Translations under genes and position numbers: made by a program
Notes under the pieces: model-generated
Told to the model about the DNA's origin: nothing
Seen by the model: the letters and a program-made list of their open reading frames with translations, nothing else
Databases searched by the model: none
Part shown: piece by piece, positions 27,907 to 38,959 of the stretch
Position numbering within the stretch: the first letter of the stretch is position 1
Layout: each line of letters begins with the position of its first letter
Assembly (NCBI RefSeq): GCF_958979055.1
Contig: NC_084891.1
Location: forward strand, 387,001 to 451,000
Direction of reading: 5' to 3'
DNA length: 64,000 nt
Origin: Alnus glutinosa
Taxonomy: Eukaryota > Streptophyta > Magnoliopsida > Fagales > Betulaceae

Positions 27907-28430
27907 TGAAGATTCAACTTTTGTTCAAGCATGTGCTTTGCATCCAAAGTATAAAAAAATTTAATATCCAAGGGTTGATTATGACTACCATCTAGTATTA
28001 CTCTTGTCATATTCCAAATTTAGATTTAAAAAGCTGTCATTAGTTGCATGGACATTATTGTGAAGTTTGATTGCTAACCCCAAATGGATGGAGGATAGAT
28101 AAAGGAGTAAGTATAGACATTATACCCATATCCTTTTTGTGTATCTTTTAAACTGATGTGCATTTTGAAATTACTATTTGATCAAAATTCAATAGTGATG
28201 TGTTATAAATCAAATGATATATTGATTTTAAAAGCTGTATAATTTTTAGAGAGGTACAAGAGAGACGTTGTGGATATGACGTATAGAATTACTCAAAATA
28301 AAGATAATTGGGATTAAATAAAATTTGTTGGAAGACAAAGGTAGAGAACACATCACTGATCACACCACACAATATTTCATATTATAATATGGCCATACTT
28401 ATAGGATACATATTCATCACCATCTACTTA
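26760..28430. other. Intergenic region between Gly/Ser genes 1B and 2B
   Basis: A counterpart of 15350-17460 with no coding sequence supported. It includes a poly-T run (26780-26816), the same LTR-like stretch (about 27198-27590) and a (TA)n tract at 27852-27903. There are two tandem copies of an AGAGACACTTARACCAACCAG segment (27760-27860) where copy A has one. About 510 bp present in copy A at 16490-17003 are missing here. Confidence 0.5.
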
Positions 28431-28501
28431 TTTATATAACAAATACGATGACAAAGATTTTCAGTTTTACGGGACCATTTGTCGTAGCATATTTAATATT
28501 C

Positions 28502-29053
28502 TTAGTTGGCATCTCCGCTACCGGAACCTTTACCATAGCCATGCCCCTCGCCGTAACCTTCACCACTGCCCGATCCGCTTCCTCTGCCAGAACCAGAACC
28601 AGAACCAGAACCCTCACCATGTCCAGACCCTGAACCTGAACCACGTCCACGGCCTTCGCCTGTTCCTTGTTCTTGGTTTCCTCCTGAGCCTGACCCCGCT
28701 CGAGAACCAGCTTCCGGGCCTGCACTGGACCCTGAACCAGATCCAGCTCGAGACCCAGCATATGAACCTGCTTCCGAGCCTGCACTGGACCCTGAACCAG
28801 ACCCAGAAGCAGAACCTGAGCCAGAGCCAGAGCCAGAGCCAGAACCCGAGCCCGAGCCAGACCCAGAGCCACTGCCGCCTCCTCCTAAACCCACGCTGCC
28901 TCCTACACCCACGTCTATTCCTGTTCGAGCTCCAATTCCAACGCCACCAAGATCCACACCCAGGTCCTTCCTCGCAACTCGACTCTCAGAAACAATGGCA
29001 GACAAAGCAAAAAGCAGAGCAACAAGTGATAGAGATAAGTGGAATGCAGCCAT
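28502..29053 (-). CDS. Small secreted Gly/Ser-repeat protein, paralogue 2B (183 aa)
   Basis: The start is placed at [19 protein letters not shown], as in 2A, although the frame is open 30 codons further upstream. A signal peptide is followed by [19 protein letters not shown], a Gly-rich stretch and a (Ser-Gly)n tract. Next come an [15 protein letters not shown] module, an [11 protein letters not shown] module and a Gly-Glu/Arg-rich tail ending in GSGDAN. Compared with 2A the second module is shortened. The single exon is intact. It is predicted to be secreted, and its function is unknown. Confidence 0.85.
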   Translation of the reverse strand: MAAFHLSLSLVALLFALSAIVSESRVARKDLGVDLGGVGIGARTGIDVGVGGSVGLGGGGSGSGSGSGSGSGSGSGSGSGSASGSGSGSSAGSEAGSYAGSRAGSGSGSSAGPEAGSRAGSGSGGNQEQGTGEGRGRGSGSGSGHGEGSGSGSGSGRGSGSGSGEGYGEGHGYGKGSGSGDAN

Positions 29054-29639
29054 TGTTAGTGAATTAAACAAGCAAATGAAACTTATATAAAACGTGAATA
29101 TATATATATATTGCAACTGATCGATTTCCCAAATCTCAACCAAGGTCTATATATGTTGTTGGAGAGGGCTCACTCAGGAGAGTCAGCTACTTATAGTGTT
29201 GATCCTGAGGTTTTGAGCCAAAGTGGAATTGGTGATGTGGCTTCTTTGGAGGGTTTTGCTGGACAAAACTGGGTGGCTGATTTTGAAGGTATCGACAAGT
29301 GTTCATCCATTTGATCCCCCACTCACCGTAGTGCGCAGTTTAGTGGCTGGCTGTTTGCGTGCATGCGAGCGATTGACTAAAATATTTTGCAACACAATTA
29401 GAAGCTTCCTAACTAAAAACAAGTTCGATCAGTTGGAGGTCGAGAAACCTCGGATTTACGTTGGTGCATGTACCTACCCAATTGCCTATGGAATATGATC
29501 AAAAACAAATTAAGTTCAACAAAAACCTCAATTATATATGCTCCGAATTTCATCCAATATCAACAAATTCAGTTGGTGATGGAAGGAATTTTTCAGACGA
29601 TTGGATTCAGACAAGGGATGAGGCTTTTTGTAACGTATA

Positions 29640-30100
29640 GAAAAGGGAAAAGTACACATAACCCTCTCAAATTACCATCTCATTATCAATGTACCCTCCA
29701 AACTACCAATTGTGTCAATGTCCCCCTTCAAACTACAAAAAAAATGTCAATATCTCCCCTAATACCAACAAAAAAACAAAAATGACCCTAAATTTTTTTA
29801 AATAAGACAAAAATGTCTTTATAAATTAAAAAAAAAAAACTAAAACTAAAAAATGAAAAAGAAAATAAAAAAAAAACTAAAAAATTATTTTTTTCAAAAC
29901 AAAATTAAATAATTAAATAAAAAACGAAAAATAATACTTATTTTTTTAAAAAAGAAAAAAAAGTAAATGAAAAAATAACTGAAAATTATAAAAATATTTT
30001 AAAAAAAACCAAAAAGAAAAAAAAAACCAGTTTTTTTAAAATTAAAAAAAAATAAAGGAAAAAGTTTTTTTTTTTTTTTTTTAAAAAAGAAAAGAAACGG
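29640..30100. mobile_element. AT-rich insertion in unit 1, repeat-like
   Basis: Interrupts the homology between units 1 and 2. The left part (ACCCTCTCAAATTACC, CCCTCCAAACTACC) reads like one arm of a common plant MITE class, and the remainder is A/T-rich low complexity. Precise ends were not determined. Confidence 0.4.
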
Positions 30101-30424
30101 AAGACTAATACTTGAGTCACTTTTATTTTTAGAAAGAGTGAGTGTCCCTTTTAAAGTGAGGAGTTTACTGAATATGCTTCATGAATGTTTGCCACGCGGT
30201 GAGCTGAAAGCTATCTTATTATTGCCGTGTAATGTACTGTTTGAGTGAATCTTTTATATTAAATGAGCTTTAAGCTTGGACCCTATGTTGATTTATTCTA
30301 CCAACCAAAGTTTTTTCAAAACTAGACAGGAGATTTTTTTTTTTTTTTTTAAAAAAAAAATCAATTTATTAAATCAATATCTATTATTAGTGCATGTAAT
30401 TTTAAATAATGCATTTTTTTTTTG

Positions 30425-30678
30425 TTGAGATAATTGCACCGTTGGTCCTTGAGGTAGGTCATAATTATTTTTCACTCCCTGTGGTTCAAAAAGTTCATGG
30501 GAGATCCTCATGGTAAACAATAATTACAAATCAATCCCTGAACATATTTTCCATCTAAAAGTTAACAGATTCCGTTAGTCAACGACATTACACCCAACAT
30601 GAAGCTGACATGTGTCCATTACAATAAAAAAAATATAAAATATAAAATATAATAAAAATATAAATAAATAAAATAAAA

Positions 30679-30713
<35 letters not shown>

Positions 30714-30815
30714 AAAAAAATAATAAAAAAATTCAAAGAGGCGGCTGTCCACCGACAGCCATCACTTCGGCTACCCCTAAATCCTTTGAGGTGGTTGCAC
30801 ACCATCCCTTGAAGT
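30425..30815. mobile_element. Second repeat-like insertion in unit 1
   Basis: Absent from unit 2. The left part has GATAATTGCACCGTTGGTCCTTGAGG and TTAACAGATTCCGTTAG words, similar in style to the MITE at 1503-1890. The right part is a GGCGGCTGTCC / CCACCGACAGCC small fold-back. A long T run lies between them. The element class is uncertain. Confidence 0.4.
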
Positions 30816-31184
30816 GGCCGGTGGTGGGCTCACATGAAAAATTAGAAGAAATGGGCTTTTGTTTTTTTCAATTCCCAAAACGGCAATCATTACATTGTTT
30901 AATTGTGATTTTAAAAGCCGCATAATTTTTAGAAAAGCACAAGAGAGCCGTGGTGGGTATGACGTTTAAAATTATTCAAAATAAAGGTAATTGAGATAAA
31001 ATAAAATTTGTTGGAAGACAAAGGTAGAGAACACATCATTGATCACACCACACAATATTTCATATTATAATATGGCCATACTTATAGGATACATATTCAT
31101 CACCATCTGCTTATTTATATAACAAAGACGGTGACAAAGATTTTCAGTTTTACGAGACCATTGGTCGTAGCATATTCAATATTC

Positions 31185-31742
31185 TTAGTTGGCATCTCCA
31201 CTACCGGAACCTTCACCATATCCATGCCCCTCACCGTAACCTTCACCACTGCCCGATCCGCTTCCTCTACCAGAACCAGAACCAGAACCAAAACCCTCAC
31301 CATGTCCAGACCCTGAACCCGAACCATGCCCACGGCCTTCGCCTGTTCCTTGTCCTTGGTTTGCTCCTGAGCCTGACTTCGCTTGAGACCCAGCATATGA
31401 ACCAGCTTCCGAGCCTGCACTGGACCCTGAACCAGACCTAGCTCGAGACCCAGCATATGAACCTGCTTCCGAACCTGCACTGGACCCTGAACCTGAGCCA
31501 GAGCCAGAGCTGGCGCTAGAGCCAGAGCTAGCGCTAGAGCCAGAACTGGAGCCAGACCCAGAGCCACTGCCACTGCCACTGCCGCCTCCTCCTAAACCCA
31601 GGCCTACTCCTGTTCCGGCTCCAATTCCAACGCCACCAAGATCCACACCCAGGTCCTTCCTCGCAACTCGACTCTCAGAAACAATGGCAGATAAAGCAAA
31701 AAGCAGAGCAACAAGTGATAGAGGTAACTGGAATGCAGCCAT
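31185..31742 (-). CDS. Small secreted Gly/Ser-repeat protein, paralogue 3B (185 aa)
   Basis: An extra paralogue found only in copy B, from the local tandem duplication. The start is at [39 protein letters not shown] is conserved. The repeat region differs from 2A and 2B: it holds SSGSSASSGSSASSGS in place of a pure Ser-Gly run. Two [15 protein letters not shown] modules and the Gly-Glu/Arg tail (ending GSGDAN) follow. It is one intact exon with the family TATA-like box at 31871-31880. It is predicted to be secreted; the function is unknown. Confidence 0.85.
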   Translation of the reverse strand: MAAFQLPLSLVALLFALSAIVSESRVARKDLGVDLGGVGIGAGTGVGLGLGGGGSGSGSGSGSGSSSGSSASSGSSASSGSGSGSGSSAGSEAGSYAGSRARSGSGSSAGSEAGSYAGSQAKSGSGANQGQGTGEGRGHGSGSGSGHGEGFGSGSGSGRGSGSGSGEGYGEGHGYGEGSGSGDAN

Positions 31743-32860
31743 TGTTAGTGAATTAAACAAGCAAATGAAGCTTATATAAAACGTGAATATATATATATTG
31801 CAACTGATTTCCGAAATCTCAACCAACGTCTATATATGTTGTTGGAGAGGGCTCACTCAGGAGAGTCAGCTACTTATAGTGTTGATACTGAGGTTTTGAG
31901 CAAAAGTGGAATTGGTGAGGTGGCTTCTTGGAGGGTTTTGCTGGACAAAACTGGGTGGCTGGTTTTGAAGGTTTCGACAAGTGTTCATCCATTTGATCCC
32001 CCACTCACCATAGTGCGCAGTTTAGTGGCTGTTTGCGTGCATGCGAGCGATTGACCAAAATATTTTGCAACACAATTAGAAGCTTCCTAACTAAAAACAA
32101 GTTCAGTTGGAGGTCGAGAAACCTCGGAATTACGTTGGTGCATGTATGTACCCAATTGCCTATGGAATATGATCAAAACAAAGTTCAACAAAAACCTCAA
32201 TTATATATGCTACGAATTTCATCCAATATCAACAAATTCAGTTGGTGATGGAAGGAATTTTTCAACGATCGGACCGGCGATGAAGCTTTTTGTAAAATAG
32301 AAAAAATAATTCAGAGAACCTGTCGGTCCTTCAGGAGACTGGAGGCACTTTAACGGTCAAGTGAGTAGAGTGTTGAAGAGAAATCTGAATAAATTTTTTT
32401 GAAAGAAAAAGAAGATTAATATGTGAGTCTCTCTTATTTGTAAAGAGTGTCCCTTTTAAAGTGAGGAGTTTGCTGAATATGCTTCATGAATTAATGTTTG
32501 TCACACGGTGAGCTAATAGCTATCTTATTATTGTCATCTAATGGACTGATTGAGTGAATGCTTTAAGCTTGGACGGAGTTGGACCTATGCTGAATTATTC
32601 TACCAACAAAAGTTTTTTCAAAACTAGATTGGAGATTTTTTTTAAAATCAATTTATTAAATTAATATCTATTATTAGTGCATGTAATTTTAATAATGCAT
32701 GTTTTTTTTTTTTTTTTTTAACAAACTTAATTATAGGACCCAAAAAAACCCGTTATGGGCTTTTTTATAAGCTAAGTGGGCTCACATAAAAAAATTAGAA
32801 GAAATGGGCTTTTGTTTATTTTCAACTCCCAAAACGACAATCAGCATATTGAACCTCTTG

Positions 32861-33300
32861 ACCTTTTAAGGCATTCAAACGCGCAACAACAAACAAGATT
32901 AGGGATGATAATTTTTTTTTTCTTGATTTGATTAGGGGTGATAATTTGTATTTTGCTTTGTTGGGTTTTAATTTTATTGAAGTATAAATATTAAATTATA
33001 TAATTCAATATTAATGTAATTTATTTAATTAAACGATCAGATCTTTCGATTTCAACTCGTTAATTTTGTGTCGGGTTTAAACGTCGTCGTGTAATAAAAT
33101 TCACTTTTAAATATTACGTGTTTGAGTTCAAATCACATCAAATATGAGTATAAGACTATATATATTAATTTTAATTTAATTCATTTAATTAAACGAACCA
33201 AATCGGTTAATCCTAACCGGTTAATTTTTCATTAAATTATAGAGTTTGCAGAATTTATAAAAATTTGGGAGAGAGGACATCACCCATAAAACACTTTGAC
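32861..33300. other. Intergenic spacer upstream of the FLX-like gene
   Basis: AT-rich, with no coding frame supported. It separates the divergent Gly/Ser gene 3B from the plus-strand FLX-like gene, so both promoters lie in the interval 31750-33500. Confidence 0.4.
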
Positions 33301-33545
33301 CATATTTTTGGTCATTTGTTGCAAGTCGGACAGAGTCAGAATTCAGAAACAGTTTGATTTGTTGTAAGTCGGTCGGAGAGACTCAGAATTCAGAAACAGT
33401 TTTTGTAAAAACTCACTCGGTGTCTCGAACCCATCCCCACCACCTTTTCCTCCGTGGGTGCAGAGTCTCTCCATCCATCACCGGCCCGATGTTAATCTCT
33501 GTTTACTGAAGTACACTTTTCCCTCCCACTATGCCTCGTACGTAC
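33300..33545 (+). promoter_or_regulatory. Probable promoter and 5' untranslated exon of the FLX-like gene
   Basis: Base composition shifts from AT-rich to a CT-rich, GC-richer leader (33415-33530) with CCATCCATCACCGG. It is followed by a GTACGTACC donor-like site near 33540 and then by T-rich intron-type sequence. About 3.4 kb downstream the first coding exon starts right after a CGCAG acceptor. This fits a non-coding first exon, but no transcript confirms it. The region is absent from copy A. Confidence 0.5.
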
Positions 33546-33961
33546 CTCTCTTTCTTTCACCGATAATTATCGTTTTTGTTTTTGTTTTCTTGTTTATCTT
33601 AGATTTTAATGCTTTTGATTCTCTTAATTTTTGATTTTTTTTGGGTTTGGAATTTTTTATGGGACTGCTTGTTTTTGATGATCTTTATCGAATGTCACAT
33701 TTGTTATCTGATGTGTGATTTTGATTCTTGCTTATATTCCGTATAAAGATGCTTCCTTGGGAGGAATTAAGTTCGTCGAGTATTGGCGTTAGCGTATGAA
33801 TTTAGAGTATAAAATTCATGAAATGTACCATGACCCAGAAGTTCATTTCAATCAATTTGACCCAGAAGTTCATTTCAATCACTTCCCTGTTTGATATGTA
33901 ATTTTTGGGGTGTTCAAAGCCATTCAGGTCTTATTCTCTTGCAATCAAATAACCTTTAACT

Positions 33962-33970
33962 TTTTTTTTT

Positions 33971-34001
<31 letters not shown>

Positions 34002-34003
34002 GG
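33962..34003. repeat. Homopolymer switch, about T19 followed by about G23
   Basis: An uninterrupted T run passes directly into an uninterrupted G run within the FLX-like 5' intron. Copy A has a shorter version (T-rich, then about 14 G) near 18746-18772. Confidence 0.9.
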
Positions 34004-34509
34004 TTGGTTTGTTTTCTCAGGTCCAATAATCAGGATTTGATATGAATGTTAATTCCAGTTATATGTTTCTTAGACCACTTTCACTGTACATGTTACACTT
34101 TCAATATAGTGATTTGTTTGTTTGGATCACCTGTATTAGTTCTTGCTTTCTGCATGATTATGGTATGATGTTAAAACACTTAAAGAGGGAGAAAAATGGG
34201 TCTTTTATATAAACTAATTTAATAAATCATCATTAAATCGTATATAAGGGGATTACGAGAAGAAAGAGTTATATTTTATAGTTTCCTATTCAGGAAAGAT
34301 GAATGATTAAGCAAGCAGGTTATTCTAAAAGAAAAAAAAAGATATTAAGCAAGAAGGTTTGTGCGTGATACACGGGAATAAGCAATGTATTGCAGAAGTA
34401 ATTCTCATACCTGAAGCTTCTTTAGTGAGAGGTTAAGAGAAAATTAAATCATGCATACATGAGTTTGGGACTCATGCTGGATCCAATTTTTACTACAAAT
34501 ATGTATCAA

Positions 34510-34625
34510 TCATTGACAAATTGATGAAGTGGCCTAAGCTACTATTACTGGATCTAAAAGACTTGAACCTAGAATCCATCCAAGTAGGGGGCAACTAAGT
34601 TCCACTATACCACAAAAGCGATGCT
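34510..34625 (-). mobile_element. Possible tRNA-derived SINE (copy B)
   Basis: The twin of 19140-19255. The A-box-like TGGTATAGTGGAAC is at 34600-34613 and the B-box-like GGTTCAAGTC at 34560-34569, both on the minus strand. No target duplication was found. Confidence 0.45.
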
Positions 34626-35145
34626 GCAAAGTGTTTTTTCATAAAAAACTAAGAGGGCTGTATAGTTACTAAGAATGATGTGGTTTGCTTTATTTTGCAT
34701 GTAAGGATATAAATCTATTTCTTATTATATTTGAAAGGAAAATCTATTTCAAGGTGCACTATTAGCTAGAGGGTTATATCACGTTCAGGAAGGATTTTCT
34801 ATCTCTAGAGGTGCTCCGCAATCCGGTGTCTCTTATTTCTATGTTTGGCTTATCTGAGTTTGCCATAATTTTTTCGTAAAAAATAGATTCTATTCCTGCT
34901 TTCCTCTTTCTAGGATAAATTTGTATGACTGGAAATGCTAGATGTTATTGTGCTCTGTGCTCTTCTCAGAACATAAGAGATTGATGGGCAGTGGAAGTTT
35001 TCCCTCTCTAGGAAATTACAATGAAGATCCTCACTCCAAAAGTTCAGTGGTTAATGTCGACGACTTTTAGTAGGATCCACATAGCTGTCCAGGCAAAACA
35101 TCTGTCTGGGAGACAGCTTCTGTTTGACGAATGAGAAAAGAGAAA

Positions 35146-35183
<38 letters not shown>

Positions 35184-35809
35184 TAGTAAATAAAGAAGGA
35201 ATAAAGTAGGAAAGTATTGTTAATTTGAATAATTTCACCGTGAAAGATGAATTATCTGCATTATGTTACTGCCATCCTATTTTGCTGTGATTGTTGCAAT
35301 TGCAATTCCATTATGGAGTGAATTTTAGATCATAAATAAACAAAACTCAGCTCAACAGCTTTACAGTGAGTTGGGTGCAGATCATTTCACTATTAACTAG
35401 AATTTCTTAGTTTGGTATCTACAACCAATTGTTGAGTATGCTATGTAGTTTATATAGATATATATGGGACGTTATACTTTTAGTTGGGATCTTGTTAAGT
35501 TCATATATGAAACAAGATACACCTTTTGCTAACTCCTTGTTACTGTTAGCGAAAGTGATGGGGCAAGTGGATAATATATGCAAGTGTCTCAACTTGGAAT
35601 AAATTGACGATGGTAGTTTTGTGGGGGGTTTATCACAACATATCATTGTACTATAATTAGATATGCGTTTTGCTTGTGCAGTTGCTATATCTAGTGATAA
35701 ATTCAAAATGGATTTCTTTAATGCATTAAATGGTGGCACTGACTCTAGCGAGGTCATTGTCTTTCTCACAAATTTTGAGTCATCAGCCTCCAAGGAAAGA
35801 TGCCTCTTT

Positions 35810-35929
35810 TTTTCTTTTTCTTTTTTGGTTAAATAATTGACTCCAATAGAAGAAGGAAGGAGAGATTCGAACTAGTTATCTTTGCTTCATGAGACATGGT
35901 CTCTAGCTGATTGAGCTACCCTTTGGGTA
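35810..35929 (-). mobile_element. tRNA-derived SINE with target duplication (copy B)
   Basis: Flanked by ATGCCTCTTT at 35800-35809 and 35930-35939. The head on the minus strand reads GGGTAGCTCAATCAGCTAG (A box), with GTTCGAATC at 35864-35872 (B box) and an A-rich tail. It is at the same site as the copy-A insertion. Confidence 0.8.
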
Positions 35930-36951
35930 ATGCCTCTTTCTTTCTTTTATGAATTTTCTTGTAAATGGTGACCAAGTGTTTACTGCATAGATTTTGTTCC
36001 TCTTCGGATTTTATTCTTTTTCCAATTTTGGTGATTGTGAACATTGATTTTGTCTTCCAGATGTTTCAAGATTTTGACCAAATTCTACCCAATGTTCTAC
36101 TTTAAAATTTTCATTAATGATCTTTAACCATGTTGGCTATTATGTTTGACTTTCATTCCATTGCTGTAGTAGTGAAACTATTCCTTGTTAATGACATTAG
36201 CAATTTAAATCAACAAATGTTTATCAATTGAAATGGAGCTAATTTCATGTAGGTGTAGTTTTGGGGCTTTCTTAAGTCAAATGCATGTATTGGAAACAAA
36301 TAAAAGAGTATTTTACTGCTTCTTGGCAGAGCATATTAGGAGCTTTATATCTTCAGGTAGGTAATGCTTTGTTGATAATGCAAATGTGCATGGATGCTCA
36401 TAGGAGTATTTTTCTAACTCTTCCTAGTAAATCTTATTTGGAGAGACGGCTAATGCCTTGTGACCTTTATGATATTTCATAGATTGCCAATTTGTCCGGG
36501 TAATCTTTTGAGTTGGTTTACTGAGCTGTCTGGTTATTTCTTTTAAGTTTGTACAAGAGTATAATTTTAGCTTTTTCAATATTTCTGTAATGCATTCTAG
36601 GAATTCTGCAGGCTTTACTGTCAGTGTAAACTGTAAACATCTACTATTGATCATTAATTTTTTCATAGGATCCTTATAAACATCTTCAGAAACTTGTTTC
36701 AATTCAACTGCAGCTACTTAGCCAAGAAAAAAAAAAAACTGCATTTTTGTTACCTTAGGGCATTCTCTTCTGTAGATATCACAGAAGTTGGTCACTGCTA
36801 GGATATTTCTTTTATAATATATCCATTATGGACTTATTTTGTTTTATGCCTGTTATCTCTTATCTCAATAAAAGTGTAGGTGGCTGCACCCAAGGACTCT
36901 GATTGTGTACGTTATTGATTTTTGTCCTCGTCTGAGTAGATCTTCTCGCAG

Positions 36952-38880
36952 ATGGCTGCAAGAGGACAAATTCCATCAACCTTTGAGCGACGTTCTACCC
37001 AGACTCAAGGGATGATGCGGCAAAGTGCATATTCTGGTTTGCGCACTGCTGCTGGCCAACGCCTCTTGGAGCCACTGCCTCCTCCCGAACTGTTAGAGAA
37101 TAAAATTGCTGTTCAGGCAGCAGAAATAGAACGGCTTGCAGGGGATAACCGTAGGTTGGCAGCCAGCCATTTGACTTTGAAGCGGGAGCTTGTTGCTACT
37201 ATTCAGGAAGTAGATAGAACCAATGACCACATTAGAAGCACCCAGAGTGAACATGATATAGAAAGCAGGCGTTTGCTAGATAAGATTAGAAAAATGCAAG
37301 CAGATATCAAAGCTGGTGAGGGTGTGAAGAAGGACCTGCAAAAAGCCCACATGGAGGCTCGGAGCTTAGTTACTTCCAGACAAGAGCTGACTGCACAAGT
37401 TCAGAAGGCTACTCAGGAAATGCAGAAAGCCCGCATAGATATAAAGACTATACCAGATTTGCATGCTGAACTTGACAGTTCGAGTCAGGAACACCAAAGG
37501 CTACGGTGAGTCATGCTTTTAAGTATCTTTCATGAATGTTCCTCCCCTTAAACATCCATGTAAAGAACAGAGGTTGTTACTACATCATTCACAAAATTTA
37601 CCTTTAATTTGATATAGCAAGAATGAAAAATACAAGGTGTCGAATGCTAATAATCAAACTTCAATAATGTGGCATACTGTAGGACCAAATAGCTTTGTAG
37701 TTAATATTCAGATAATCGGAATCTAATGAATGCAGTCATATAGCGTAGCAATGGATCCTCTGCAACCACCCTTTTTTACTCCTTTCACTGGGCCATTCCA
37801 TGATAACTGAGAGACATTTTGGCATTCAAGTGAATCTGCTCAGTGATTAGAATTTACTTTGTGCCCGATTGCTTTATCCATATATCTATGAGACTAAGAT
37901 ATTCCTGATTGCCATGCACTTGTAATTGGTAAATGAGTTAAATGAACTTGTGTTGGAATATAAGTGTGGCATGACATCAAAATTGCTTAAACGTCTATAC
38001 ACAAGTCACTTTTTTTTGTGCTTAGACACTTTAATCATGCAGTGAGCAATGAAGGAATGGTAATGAACATTAGAGACAAAATATACTACATGCCTAATAT
38101 TCTCAATCTCTGCCTTCAATTTTCTTTATGAATCTACATATCTTTTTTAACGTGGCTTGATAATTCTTTAAATCTGTTGTTTGGGTGAACAGTGCTACAT
38201 TTGAGTATGAAAAAGGAATAAACATAGAGCAAGTGGAGCAATTGAAAGCAATGGAGAAGAATCTGATTGGGATGGCAAGAGAAGTGGAAAAGTTGCGTGC
38301 TGAGGTCTTGAATGCTGAGAAGAGAGCAGCACTTGGTAACTTTTCTTTGTTGTATATATGATGGTCTTAGTAGTTGATAGATTCTTTAGATGTTCATTTC
38401 CAATAGAAATGCTACACACACTCTCGCTCCCACACTTTTAAGTGCGTACTCCTTGACATGGTAGTGAAAATCACCATTAGATTTTAGATTTAATTGTGAT
38501 TTTCACTACCACGTCAAGGAGTATGCACTTAAAAATGTAGGAGTGCGAGTGTGTGTGACATTTCTTTATTTCTAATGCCTGTGCTGAAACTGTGTGAAAT
38601 AGCTCCAAGCCAATATGGTGGTGGTCACATGAATCCAGATTCTTTATACCCACCTCCTATACAAGGTGCTGGTGCCTATATTGATGGCTATGGGAGGCCT
38701 ATTGTTCAGTTGGCTGTTGGGCCTGCAGGAGAGGGGATGATTCCATATAGCAGCAGCAATGCTGTAGCTGTCAGTGGTGCTGCTGTCCCGAGTGCTGGCA
38801 GTGGTGCTGTTCCTGGAGGAGCATATGATCCCTCACTCAGAGGTGAACATGAAGAATCTGACATTAGAGGCTATTCATAA
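36952..38880 (+). CDS. FLXL4: FLX-like coiled-coil protein, FLX-like 4 type (324 aa, three coding exons)
   Basis: Coding exons are 36952-37505, 38193-38335 and 38603-38880, with GT/AG junctions that keep frame (184 codons plus 2, 143 nt, then 278 nt with the stop). The N-terminus MAARGQIPSTFERR and LEPLPPPELLENKIAVQAAEIERLAGDN match my memory of FLX-like 4 proteins. Residues about 45-235 are a long coiled coil (RQELTAQVQKATQEMQKAR, NLIGMAREVEKLRAEV). The Gly/Pro-rich C-terminus has PPPIQGAGAYIDGYGRP. FLX of Arabidopsis acts with FRIGIDA to activate FLC; FLX-like 4 has a related, weaker-documented role. The start follows a CAG acceptor of a long 5' intron. Assignment to subtype 4 rests on recall, not on a search. 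Confidence 0.9.
38404..38566. mobile_element. Mutator-like MITE in FLX-like intron 2 (copy B)
   Basis: A 163-bp near-palindrome with TAGAAATGCTAC at the left end and GTGACATTTCTT at the right. It is flanked by CATTTCCAA (38395-38403) and TATTTCTAA (38567-38575). The insertion site is the same as in copy A. It ends 36 bp before the exon-3 acceptor, so it has shortened the native pre-acceptor sequence available for branch-point use. Confidence 0.8.
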
Positions 38881-38959
38881 GCTTTTCTGCCTTTGCTCTC
38901 AATTTGTTGGTTTAGCAATATGAGGAGTTGATTGGGTAATGTTGTTTTAAAGGCTGTAG

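Larger units (their letters stand above)
28200..32860. repeat. Second-level tandem duplication of a Gly/Ser gene unit
   Basis: Unit 1 (about 28200-30885) and unit 2 (about 30886-32860) align from the 3' flank through the gene, its promoter and the upstream CTGAATATGCTTCATGAAT and TTCTACCAACMAAAG blocks. A GTGGGCTCACAT...AATGGGCTTTTG block closes each unit (30818-30860 and 32778-32820). Unit 1 is longer because of two AT-rich insertions, about 29640-30100 and 30425-30815. Confidence 0.85.
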
